Shown here piece after piece: positions 1-8,139 of a stretch of DNA of 64,000 nucleotides. The DNA is from JAPHSX01 sp041554195 (lineage in GTDB: Bacteria; Pseudomonadota; Gammaproteobacteria; Thiohalomonadales; Thiohalomonadaceae). Made by a program: the position numbers and the translations under genes. The stretch's first letter is position 1; the number at the start of each line of letters is the position of its first letter. The notes under the pieces are model-generated. The model did not search any database. It was given only the letters and a program-made list of their open reading frames with translations, and was not told where the DNA came from. The DNA is taken from positions 62,001 through 126,000 of the forward strand of contig JBFFMJ010000002.1 in the NCBI GenBank assembly GCA_041554195.1. The letters are read 5' to 3'.

Positions 1-1
1 A

Positions 2-3000
2 GATACCGATGTGGACGACCTGGTGGCCCGACTTAGTGTCTGGATTGATGGTGACACTGCGGCTGAACCCGTTGCGATCGAGAGTACTTCTACCACGACG
101 CTACGTGATGAAAGTGTCGCCTCACCCTATGAAGCGGAGGAGGACAAAGAGTTATACGCCATTTTTGAGGCACATTTGCAGGAGCAGTATGCTGAGTTGG
201 CTGCGCTGTTAACTCAACTTACTGCCGGTGGCGATGCGGTGGCACTCCTGTCGCAGTCCTTACAGCTGTTGGAGCAGATGCGTTCCTCGGCCAATTACAT
301 GGACTATGTGGAGCTGGTACAGCGCTATCAGATCTGGAAGAGCGCTCTCGAAACGGCTCTACAGCAAAGCCAAAGTGGGGAGCCCCTCCAGTTCGACGCA
401 CTCTCTCGCAATATGCAAGAGCTGGCGGAGTTATTTCCTGTCCTCAAGTCAGTCAATGTCGATGTCTTCGCCCCAGGCCAGGAAGAAGAACATGTTGATG
501 TTAGTGATGCGGTAGCACGAGCCTTCGAGAGTGCCTTCGGGGAGACTGGCGTTGAAGCTGATGCGCCGAGTGAAGAGGCCGTTGAGCCTGCCGAAAAGGT
601 TGAAAGTAACATCGACCTCTCGCTACTTCCCGATTTTATCGTTGAGACGGAAGAGCATCTTGAAGAGATGGAGGCGCTGCTGTTACAACTGATGCAGCAG
701 CCTGATGATCTTGAAGTGCTTAACGATATCTTTCGCCCCATTCACTCTATCAAGGGTAGCGCCCAGTATATCGGACTCACTAAAGTCTCACGTCTTAGCC
801 ATGTGCTGGAAGATCTTCTCGACCTGCTGCGTGAGGGCAAGTTGGCATCCAACTTTGATATTGTCGAGACCTTGATTGCGGCGAGAGATCGCATTCTGCG
901 ACTCAACGACGAGTTGAAGCAACACCAGCAAGAGCAGTCTGAGGTAGATGACCTGATCACTCTGCTCAGTGAACTGCTGCCTTCCGCGTCGCTGCCTGTA
1001 GAACAGACCGTTGCTGCAACGGCTATTGTAGAGAACCCTTCGAGTACCTCGACCAGCACAAGCGTCTCCGCGGCCTATCAGGATGAGGAGGATAAGGAAT
1101 TATTCGATATCTTTATCGGTCATCTGCAGGAGCAGTATGACGAAATCGTCTCGTTGCTCGATATGATTGCCGGTGGTGCAGACAAGGTTGCGACATTGGA
1201 AAGCTGTGAGGCGGTGGTTGAGAAGATGTCCTCTTCAGCCAATTATATGGATTATGTGGATCTGGTTCAGCGTTATAAAATATGGCTAAATGAGATCGTC
1301 AAGGCGCGTGATGAGCTACTACTCGGCACAGAAACCTCTATCGTCTTCATGCAACATAATCTGGATGAACTGGCAGCACTGTTCCCGCAGTTGCGTAGTG
1401 GGCAGAGCCCGCTGGGCTCTGGCGAAGAGACTAGCATCAAGCTGGTGGTCAATGAGCCTGTCGTCGGTGGTCTGGAAGATACCCTGGCGAAGATGAGCAG
1501 TAATGAGCGTGCAGCAGCGGCACAGAGTGCCGCCGCCTTCGATGCGCAGCTGTTCAATAGCCTTACTGGTGCCCTTGATGAGTCCATGCCAAAGGCATCC
1601 AGTGATGAGTACGAGACGCTTAATGAAATATTTGACGAGTTAGTTTCCGGTGAGCCGGCCGCGGCAGAAAAGCAGGTGGTGGTACAGAAAAAATCACTGC
1701 AACCAGCAAAGCCAGCGATGGCGGCGACTAATGCGAAGAAGAAAGAGTCTAGCGACAGCAAGATTAAGAAGAGTGTGCGTGTCGATGCGGACAAGATCGA
1801 CACACTGATGAATCAGGTCGGTGAACTGGTTGTGGATCGTTCCTATTTCTTCCAGCTGATGAGTGAGATGCGCAATCTGCAACGCCATCTTAAAGATACG
1901 CTCGGGCTGGAGCAGAAAGAGGTGAAGATGCTCCGTACCTTTACCTATCGTCTGGGCGAGGCCATCGCCTCGCTGGGTCGAACCTCCAATGACCTGCAGG
2001 AAGGTGTGATGAAGATGCGCATGCTGCCCATCTCACAGATCTTTAACCGCTACCCAAGGCTGGTGCATGACCTTACGCGTAGCAGCGAGAAGCGGGTTAA
2101 TTTGGTCGTTAAGGGTGAAGACACTGAACTTGATCGCATGATCGTCGAGGAGCTATCTGATCCGCTGATACATATTATCCGCAATGCGGTTGACCACGGT
2201 CTTGAGACCGAGTCTGAACGACGTCAAAACGGTAAAGACGTAGAGGGTACGCTGATACTTGAGGCCTACCAGGAGAGTAACCATATCGTGATCGAAGTGA
2301 CTGATGACGGTAAGGGTATTGACCCGAATAAGGTGCGTCAGAAGGCTATCGACAAGGGGCTTTATAGTGCTGAGGAGATAGAGCGCTTTAGTAACGATGA
2401 TGTTATTGCTCTTATCCTCACCGCCGGTTTCTCCACTGCCGACAAGATCACCGGCACCTCGGGGCGTGGTGTTGGGATGGATGTGGTGAAAAAGAATATC
2501 GAAAAGCTCAACGGTACGCTGGAGATCGATTCAAGGATCGGTATCGGCACGCAGATGCGTCTTAAGATCCCGCTGACCCTCGCCATTATCCATGCCTTGA
2601 TGGTCCGGGTGAGTAATGATCTCTTTACCATTCCCCTCGCCAATGTGGATGAGACGGTGCGTATCTTCAAGGACGATACTTCTACCATTGAAGGTGTTGA
2701 GGTAATTCATCTGCGTGGTGAAACGCTGCCGATTTTCCGTCTCTCTACGCTGTTTGGTGAGAGCCGTAGCGAGGTGAGTGACAAATCCTTCGTCGTCATC
2801 GTCAGCGTTGGGGGGCAACGCACAGGCTTCGTGGTTGATGAACTGCTGGGTCAGGAAGAGGTGGTAATCAAACCGTTGGCCGATTATGTACAGGATAAGA
2901 GTGGTTTCTCCGGTGCCACGATTATCGGTGATGGCCGGATTTCACTGATCCTCGATGTCTACGAAATGGTTCGTATGACGACCAGTAAGCAGGCGAAGCG

Positions 3001-3088
3001 CCAGAAAGAACAGACCGAACACCTTAAGTCGAAGATCAGAAGGAGTGGCACCTCTGCGGTGGCGTTGATTGAAGGCGTTACGGAATAG
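2..3088 (+). CDS. cheA: Chemotaxis histidine kinase CheA (5' end cut by window)
   Basis: Histidine kinase that phosphorylates response regulators in a chemosensory array. The frame is open to the window edge, so the N-terminus is missing. Counting from the GTG at 11 (1025 codons): a true HPt domain at about 204-305 with phosphoacceptor H245 in the motif HSIKG; a dimerisation segment at about 590-660; the ATPase core with N-box HIIRNAVDHG (721-730), G1 box DDGKGID (765-771) and G2 box GTSGRGVGMDVV (815-826); and a CheW-like domain at about 860-990. There is no C-terminal receiver. Two further modules of about 110 residues (35-146 and 352-462) are near copies of each other. They align with the HPt domain but carry Glu (E88, E404) at the His position. 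Family assignment is certain. Membership in a pilus-type (Chp) rather than flagellar system is a guess from the multiple HPt-like modules. Confidence 0.95.
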   Translation, partial: DTDVDDLVARLSVWIDGDTAAEPVAIESTSTTTLRDESVASPYEAEEDKELYAIFEAHLQEQYAELAALLTQLTAGGDAVALLSQSLQLLEQMRSSANYMDYVELVQRYQIWKSALETALQQSQSGEPLQFDALSRNMQELAELFPVLKSVNVDVFAPGQEEEHVDVSDAVARAFESAFGETGVEADAPSEEAVEPAEKVESNIDLSLLPDFIVETEEHLEEMEALLLQLMQQPDDLEVLNDIFRPIHSIKGSAQYIGLTKVSRLSHVLEDLLDLLREGKLASNFDIVETLIAARDRILRLNDELKQHQQEQSEVDDLITLLSELLPSASLPVEQTVAATAIVENPSSTSTSTSVSAAYQDEEDKELFDIFIGHLQEQYDEIVSLLDMIAGGADKVATLESCEAVVEKMSSSANYMDYVDLVQRYKIWLNEIVKARDELLLGTETSIVFMQHNLDELAALFPQLRSGQSPLGSGEETSIKLVVNEPVVGGLEDTLAKMSSNERAAAAQSAAAFDAQLFNSLTGALDESMPKASSDEYETLNEIFDELVSGEPAAAEKQVVVQKKSLQPAKPAMAATNAKKKESSDSKIKKSVRVDADKIDTLMNQVGELVVDRSYFFQLMSEMRNLQRHLKDTLGLEQKEVKMLRTFTYRLGEAIASLGRTSNDLQEGVMKMRMLPISQIFNRYPRLVHDLTRSSEKRVNLVVKGEDTELDRMIVEELSDPLIHIIRNAVDHGLETESERRQNGKDVEGTLILEAYQESNHIVIEVTDDGKGIDPNKVRQKAIDKGLYSAEEIERFSNDDVIALILTAGFSTADKITGTSGRGVGMDVVKKNIEKLNGTLEIDSRIGIGTQMRLKIPLTLAIIHALMVRVSNDLFTIPLANVDETVRIFKDDTSTIEGVEVIHLRGETLPIFRLSTLFGESRSEVSDKSFVVIVSVGGQRTGFVVDELLGQEEVVIKPLADYVQDKSGFSGATIIGDGRISLILDVYEMVRMTTSKQAKRQKEQTEHLKSKIRRSGTSAVALIEGVTE
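113..448 (+). repeat. HPt-like module, copy 1, inside cheA
   Basis: Encodes CheA residues about 35-146. It shares strings such as EEDKEL, HLQEQY, SSANYMDYV and LVQRY with the second module at 1064-1396. Aligned with the true HPt at residues 241-256, the position of the phosphorylatable His is Glu (E88) and the usual K-G pair is R-S. This looks like an internal duplication of a degenerate HPt domain. Confidence 0.75.
1064..1396 (+). repeat. HPt-like module, copy 2, inside cheA
   Basis: Encodes CheA residues about 352-462, a near copy of the module at 113-448. Glu (E404) again stands where the phosphoacceptor His is expected. The conserved Glu in both copies suggests selection for a non-phosphorylatable or phospho-mimetic surface rather than random decay (inference). 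Confidence 0.75.
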
Positions 3089-3130
3089 GGGCCTTGCTTT
3101 TACTTCATAGGCCAGACGAATATATTGAAT

Positions 3131-4192
3131 ATGCATAATAAGATAAAAGTTCTGATTGTCGATGATGCCTCCTTTATGGTGAAGGCATTGCGAGATATCC
3201 TCGACTCTGATCATGATATCGAAGTGGTCGGTAGTGCCCGTAATGGCAAGGACGCCGTCGAAAAGATCAAAAAGCTTCGACCCGATGTCATTACTCTTGA
3301 TGTCGACATGCCGGTAATGGATGGTATTCAGGCGATACGCCACATTATGATTGAGTGCCCGGTGCCTATCGTGATGTTGAGCTCATTGTTCGCGCATGGT
3401 GATATCACCTTTGAAGCGCTACGCCTGGGAGTGGTGGACTTTCTGCCCAAGCCATCGGGGGCTATCTCTACCGATATTCATACCCAGCGTGCCGAGCTGG
3501 TTGAGCGCGTTAAACTTGCCGCTTCAATCAAGTTACACAATGTGCAGCGCGTAAGACTGAATAAAATTGATGCGCGTGAAAATATCGCCAGCCGCTATCA
3601 GTATCAGTCGCTTGATTATTTGATCACAATCGGCACAACGCTGGGAGGCCCAGGCTCAATTATCCGACTCCTCTCGTCACTACCACAGAATATTCCGGCC
3701 GCTATCATTGCTACGCAGGATATAGAGCCGAAGATACTTCCTGAATTCGTTAATGAATTTGACCAATATTCACCGTGGAAAATTGAGGTCGGCACTCGGA
3801 CAACCGTATTACAGCAGGGTGTCTGTTATATCTGTTCCACCCGAACGCCGGTCAAGGTCGGAGTGAATGCGCGGAATGAGCCGTTGCTAATGCCTCTGAA
3901 GTCTGATGACACGCCGTTAAATGCGTTGTTCTCTTCTGCCGCTAATGTTTTTGAGAACCATACCGTGGGTGTCCTGATGACCGGCCATGGTGATGATGGC
4001 AAGGAGGGGTTTGCTGCGATCCAGAAACAAGGTGGATTTACTTTAGCACAAGAGACCAAAACCTGTGTCTACCCCAATCTTACTCAGTGTGCGATCGATA
4101 GTGGGGTGGTCGATAAGATCGTTTCTATCTCAGATCTCTCCTCACAACTGGTCAATGCCGTGATGCAGTCTGAGGGAAATGGTGCGACGTGA
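3131..4192 (+). CDS. CheB-like protein with altered catalytic residues
   Basis: A receiver domain fused to a CheB methylesterase domain (353 residues), the layout of the chemoreceptor glutamate methylesterase. Receiver: acidic pair in VDDAS, phospho-acceptor D57 in TLDVDMP and PKP near 107. Esterase domain: from about residue 162. In ordinary CheB the triad is Ser (GASTGG), His (TQHM) and Asp (TGMGxDG). Here these read IGTTLGG (T170), ATQDIEP (D197) and TGHGDDG (D289 kept), so Ser is Thr and His is Asp. Methylesterase activity is therefore doubtful; a phosphorylation-controlled binding role is possible. ATG 3131 was preferred over TTG 3125; neither has a strong ribosome site. It lies 42 bases after cheA, and no cheR is visible nearby. 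Confidence 0.85.
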   Translation: MHNKIKVLIVDDASFMVKALRDILDSDHDIEVVGSARNGKDAVEKIKKLRPDVITLDVDMPVMDGIQAIRHIMIECPVPIVMLSSLFAHGDITFEALRLGVVDFLPKPSGAISTDIHTQRAELVERVKLAASIKLHNVQRVRLNKIDARENIASRYQYQSLDYLITIGTTLGGPGSIIRLLSSLPQNIPAAIIATQDIEPKILPEFVNEFDQYSPWKIEVGTRTTVLQQGVCYICSTRTPVKVGVNARNEPLLMPLKSDDTPLNALFSSAANVFENHTVGVLMTGHGDDGKEGFAAIQKQGGFTLAQETKTCVYPNLTQCAIDSGVVDKIVSISDLSSQLVNAVMQSEGNGAT

Positions 4193-4223
4193 AGTGCCAA
4201 TACAGAACAAGACAGGTAAGTGA

Positions 4224-5177
4224 ATGATTATCTCATGCCCCAAGTGTGCGACTAAATATAACGTCGACAAAGAGCGCTTCAATAAGCCGAACCCCAAGGT
4301 TCGTTGTGCGAAGTGTAAAAATGTCTTTGTCGTGCGTATTGTGAAGAAGAAAAGTGCTGATGTTGCAACGCCGGATACCACAGCTGTCGCGACGCCACGC
4401 AAGACATTTGTTGATAATAGCCCTTGTGTCACGGTCACTATCTGCAATCAGAAGGGGGGGGTTTCGAAGACTAGCACCTGTCTCAATTTGGGAGTCTCTC
4501 TTGCCGCACAGGGCAAGAAGGTGCTGCTGGTCGATTTTGACGTACAGGCCAATCTGACCAGTCTATTGCACCACCACGGGGCCAAATCGTTTTTTGATGT
4601 AATGGGAAGTGGTGAGGCGAAGATAGAGGATTATATCCTCACTACCGACTATGGCGTCTCCTTGCTGCCATCGAACAGCAAGATGGCCTTGTTGGCCAAA
4701 AAGCATATGCAACATGGCGACTTTGAGTACCTGTTGGCAGAGAAATTGATTGAGGTCAAAGCAAAGTTTGACTATATCATTATCGACACACCTCCTTCGG
4801 GCGACTTTTTCACCTTAAACTCCCTATTAGCCTCTGACTTGGCTATAATTCCCACCCAGTGTGAATACCTCTCACTTAATGGGGTTGAACACATTGTGCG
4901 TATGATCTCGGTAATTAACGATAAACGTGGTCACGGATTGAAGTACAAGGTGTTGGTAGCGATGTACAATCAGGATATTACCGCTGCCAATGTAATACTT
5001 AATAAGCTTAAATCAAAGTATGCGGACAATTTGTTAAATACGACCATAAATATGGATGGGACTGTGCAGGAATCACAAATTACTCAAAGGCCGTTGTTCT
5101 ACTACAACAAAGAGAGTGACGCATCGCAGAAATATATTACCCTGGCGAACGAGTTATTAGGGCTGCGTGTTAAATAA
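4224..5177 (+). CDS. Zinc-ribbon/ParA-type ATPase fusion
   Basis: A 317-residue protein. The N-terminus (residues 1-38) is an MJ0042-type zinc ribbon with two CxxC pairs, C5/C8 and C28/C31. A short linker leads to a ParA/MinD-family P-loop ATPase with a deviant Walker A KGGVSKTS (77-84), a Walker A' region VDFDVQANLT and the motif IIDTPPSGD. ParA-like ATPases place cargo such as plasmids, Tad machinery or chemosensory clusters in the cell. Lying 31 bases behind the cheB-like gene, this one probably positions the chemosensory array, as ParC and PpfA do elsewhere (inference). The ribbon could be the cargo- or membrane-adaptor contact. ATG 4224 is preceded by a purine-rich stretch. Confidence 0.8.
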   Translation: MIISCPKCATKYNVDKERFNKPNPKVRCAKCKNVFVVRIVKKKSADVATPDTTAVATPRKTFVDNSPCVTVTICNQKGGVSKTSTCLNLGVSLAAQGKKVLLVDFDVQANLTSLLHHHGAKSFFDVMGSGEAKIEDYILTTDYGVSLLPSNSKMALLAKKHMQHGDFEYLLAEKLIEVKAKFDYIIIDTPPSGDFFTLNSLLASDLAIIPTQCEYLSLNGVEHIVRMISVINDKRGHGLKYKVLVAMYNQDITAANVILNKLKSKYADNLLNTTINMDGTVQESQITQRPLFYYNKESDASQKYITLANELLGLRVK

Positions 5178-5180
5178 TCG

Positions 5181-5948
5181 ATGAAACAGCTATTTTCGCG
5201 GTACTCTTATTCGCTCATCTCTTTTGCAGTGGTATTGACCCTGTGGGAGCTTGCTTCCCGTCTTAGTGGTTGGAGCGCCCAGGTCTTTCCAGGGCCAACG
5301 ATGGTGGCAGCCGGTGGTGTTGAACTGCTACTCAATGGCAAGCTGTTAAGTGATTCTGTTGCTAGTCTCTATCGCGTGACGATCGGTTTCGATCTTGCCG
5401 TGCTGATTGGGGTTCCCCTGGGTATCGTCCTTGGCCGTACCGACAAGGTCAGTAAGTTTATTAGCCCCTTGATTCAGTTTCTGCGTCCAATCTCCCCCCT
5501 GGCATGGATCCCCTTGGCGATGTTGTGGTTTGGTATCGGTGAGAAACCAGCGGTATTCCTCATCTTTCTCTCCTGTTTCTTTCCTTTGGTCACATCAACG
5601 GCTATCGCTGTCCTGTCGATTAAACCCATTTATTTCCAGGTTGCTTCAAACTTTGGATTCAGCCGACGTGAAGTATTGTTGAAAGTTATTTTTCCCTCCA
5701 TTCTGCCGGAAATTATTACCGCCCTGCGTATGACCATCGGCATCGCCTGGCTGGTTGTGGTGGCCGCCGAAATGATTGCGGTGCAGTCAGGCCTGGGCTA
5801 CCTGATACTGGACTCGCGCAACGCCCTGCGTATGGATTACGTGATGGTGGGTATGATTACCATCGGCATTATTGGACTTGCTCTCGATTACATGATGCAT
5901 CGCCTCTCCGTGATTGATGAGGTGAAATGGCGCACCTTGGCGTCATAA
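5181..5948 (+). CDS. ABC transporter permease, nitrate/sulfonate/taurine class
   Basis: Inner-membrane permease of the SsuC/TauC/NrtB family (255 residues, usual length). Several hydrophobic spans are visible. The inner-membrane-loop region after about residue 140 (SNFGFSRREVLLKVIFPSILPEI) matches the EAA loop that docks the ATPase. It starts 3 bases after the stop of the ParA-like gene, so translation is probably coupled with the chemosensory genes. The ATPase and binding protein follow directly. The substrate cannot be told from sequence; nitrate, sulfonates, taurine, riboflavin precursors and thiamine precursors are all carried by this class. Confidence 0.85.
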   Translation: MKQLFSRYSYSLISFAVVLTLWELASRLSGWSAQVFPGPTMVAAGGVELLLNGKLLSDSVASLYRVTIGFDLAVLIGVPLGIVLGRTDKVSKFISPLIQFLRPISPLAWIPLAMLWFGIGEKPAVFLIFLSCFFPLVTSTAIAVLSIKPIYFQVASNFGFSRREVLLKVIFPSILPEIITALRMTIGIAWLVVVAAEMIAVQSGLGYLILDSRNALRMDYVMVGMITIGIIGLALDYMMHRLSVIDEVKWRTLAS

Positions 5949-5963
5949 CTTAGGTATCAGTAG

Positions 5964-6758
5964 ATGAGTAAGATAAAAATCCAGGGTCTGAGCAAGCACT
6001 ATGTTGATCGTCGCACAAAACTGCGTGGCGACACGGATAGTGATGGCGCGGGTCAAAGCATCACGGTACTGGATGATATCAATCTGGAGATCGAAGAGGG
6101 CGAGATGGTCTGCATTCTCGGCCCCTCGGGTGCCGGTAAATCGACCATGCTGCGTATTGTGGCCGGTCACGATCAGGCCTCTTCGGGTCAGATTTTGATC
6201 AACGGTGTCGAGATCGATGGTCCCAGTCAGGACAACATCTTTGTCTACCAGCAAAACGGTCTGCTGCCCTGGTACTCGGTGTGGGATAACGTTGAGTTGG
6301 GTCTGCGCCAGATTGAGGATGAAGAGGAAAAGAATAACCGTATTCACGAATATATCGATATCGTTGAACTGACCGGTTTTGAACATCACTATCCGCACCA
6401 GCTCTCCGGAGGCATGCAGCGCCGTGCCGAGCTGGCCCGTGCGCTGGCCGTCAATCCCGATATCCTTTTTATGGATGAACCCTTTACCGGTCTTGATTAT
6501 CTGACTCACCTTAAGATTCGTGAAGAGGTGATTAATATGCACTCCTACTATCAGAAGACCACCTTAATGGTAACGCACTTTATCGATGATGCGCTGATTA
6601 TGGCGGATCGCATTGTGGTACTGGGGGAACGTCCGGCCAAGGTGATGATGGTCGAAAAACTCGATTATGCCCGTCCCCGTAACATTGAAAGAGAGCAGGG
6701 GCTTCGCGAATTGCGTGACAATATTTTCCTGATGCTTGGGGTGAGTTATGTTGCGTAA
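5964..6758 (+). CDS. ABC transporter ATPase, nitrate/sulfonate/taurine class
   Basis: ATP-hydrolysing subunit (264 residues) of the transporter encoded with its neighbours. Walker A is GPSGAGKST (53-61), the signature is LSGGMQRR and Walker B is ILFMDEPF. The Q-loop region VYQQNGLLPW resembles SsuB/TauB. An insertion of about 15 residues rich in Asp and Gly (about 18-31) separates the first beta strands and is slightly unusual. The 3' end overlaps the start of the binding-protein gene by 11 bases. Confidence 0.9.
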   Translation: MSKIKIQGLSKHYVDRRTKLRGDTDSDGAGQSITVLDDINLEIEEGEMVCILGPSGAGKSTMLRIVAGHDQASSGQILINGVEIDGPSQDNIFVYQQNGLLPWYSVWDNVELGLRQIEDEEEKNNRIHEYIDIVELTGFEHHYPHQLSGGMQRRAELARALAVNPDILFMDEPFTGLDYLTHLKIREEVINMHSYYQKTTLMVTHFIDDALIMADRIVVLGERPAKVMMVEKLDYARPRNIEREQGLRELRDNIFLMLGVSYVA

Positions 6759-7791
6759 TAAATTCTGGTCCCTGGCGAGCAATAGTCTGCCGTTTAAACT
6801 GTTTGTTATTCCTGTTATCTGGCTGATCGCTATCAGTGCGGCGCACTATAACCTCAATTTTGAGTCGAGTGATCGTAAGGTTTTCCGTATGGGTTACATG
6901 CCGGTTATTACCAATATGGCCGCGCCGTTACTCGATCACGCCACCATGGATGGAGATGGTGTGCGCTTCAAGGCAATCAAGTATTCATCCTTTGCCGAGA
7001 TGGCGGAGTCGATTCGCAATAACCATCTTGATGCGGCCTTCATGATTGCACCACTCTCCATAGTGCTGCGCCAGCAGGGCGCCGATGTGAAGCTGGTCTA
7101 TATCGGTAACCGTCACGAGAGTACCCTGGTGACGCGCAAGGAACTCAACATTACCGAGTTTCCGCAGCTGGCCGGCAAGACTGTTGCGGTGCCGATGCGC
7201 TTCTCCGGCCACAACCTGAGTGCCCTGCGGCTGGTGAAGAAATACCAGCTACAGGGTGATATCAATATTGTGGAGATGAATCCGCCGGACATGGCCTCCG
7301 CCCTGGCTGCGGGTGAGCTGGATGCCTACTACGTGGGCGAGCCCTTTGCCGCAAAGACACTCAAGTCAGGGCATGCTTCACTACTGTCCTATGTGGAGGA
7401 GATCTGGCCCAATTTCATCTGTAACCTGGTGATCGTGAACAACTCCCTGATTGAATCTGATCCTGAATTGATTCAGCAGTTTGTCACTGCTGCGGCCCGC
7501 TCCGGACTGTGGGCTCAGCAGAACCCTGACGAGGCGGCAGAAATTGCCTCCACCTACTGGAATCAGGATGTGGAGCTGGTGAAATATGCCCTCAATACCC
7601 CGCCAAATCGCATTGTCTTTGACCAGTTCACTCCTCAGGCAGGGGAAATGCAGCAGATCGCCGACGCGATGGTCGAAAATGGACTCATCACAGATAACAG
7701 CATCAAGGGGCTGATCGATGACCAGTTTGCCATAAAGGCTGATCTGAGCAATATCGGTGATCTTGAAACGGTGCTGCAAAGGGGCAACTGA
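6748..7791 (+). CDS. ABC transporter substrate-binding protein (NMT1/SsuA-like), membrane-anchored
   Basis: A 347-residue binding protein. Residues about 17-35 form a single hydrophobic segment with no obvious cleavage site or lipobox, so it is probably an uncleaved anchor facing the periplasm. The mature part begins with the GYMPVITN segment typical of NrtA/SsuA-type proteins, followed by segments such as AGKTVAVP and AAGELDAYYVGEPF. It overlaps the ATPase gene by 11 bases and ends the operon. Being next to chemosensory genes, it might feed ligand information to the array, but no direct evidence is visible. Confidence 0.8.
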   Translation: MLRNKFWSLASNSLPFKLFVIPVIWLIAISAAHYNLNFESSDRKVFRMGYMPVITNMAAPLLDHATMDGDGVRFKAIKYSSFAEMAESIRNNHLDAAFMIAPLSIVLRQQGADVKLVYIGNRHESTLVTRKELNITEFPQLAGKTVAVPMRFSGHNLSALRLVKKYQLQGDINIVEMNPPDMASALAAGELDAYYVGEPFAAKTLKSGHASLLSYVEEIWPNFICNLVIVNNSLIESDPELIQQFVTAAARSGLWAQQNPDEAAEIASTYWNQDVELVKYALNTPPNRIVFDQFTPQAGEMQQIADAMVENGLITDNSIKGLIDDQFAIKADLSNIGDLETVLQRGN

Positions 7792-8139
7792 GCGTATGCA
7801 CCCGGGCAATTCTCTTTATAGATGTTTAGTCTAATCTGATTTATTATAGGCGACTTTCGGGAGTAGCCAAAAACCGATGTAAAACCGCCACTTAGGCCGC
7901 TTTATCAGGTAGACGTCACTATTCTCCGTGTTGCTTTGTAACTTCTTGAATCTATGGAATAAATTCGAGGATTATTCGCGCCCTATCCAAGCAGGGTTGT
8001 CAGTAACCTCTTTGCATAGAGCTTGCGACCGGGCTTCTCTCCCAGAACAGTTCATTCTTCGTCGCCTTGCCCGTCTTGCGGGTAGAGTGGCTGATTTATA
8101 AGTATTCGTTATTTGAATTTGATAGTTGAGGTGTAAAAA
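7792..8139. other. Non-coding gap between the ABC operon and tig
   Basis: 348 bases without a convincing gene. A weak sigma70-like pair, TTGCGG at 8076-8081 and TATAAG at 8097-8102 (15-base spacer), lies just upstream of tig and is a low-confidence promoter. A short CCCG/CGGG hairpin lies near 8071-8083. No clear terminator for the ABC operon was found. Confidence 0.4.
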
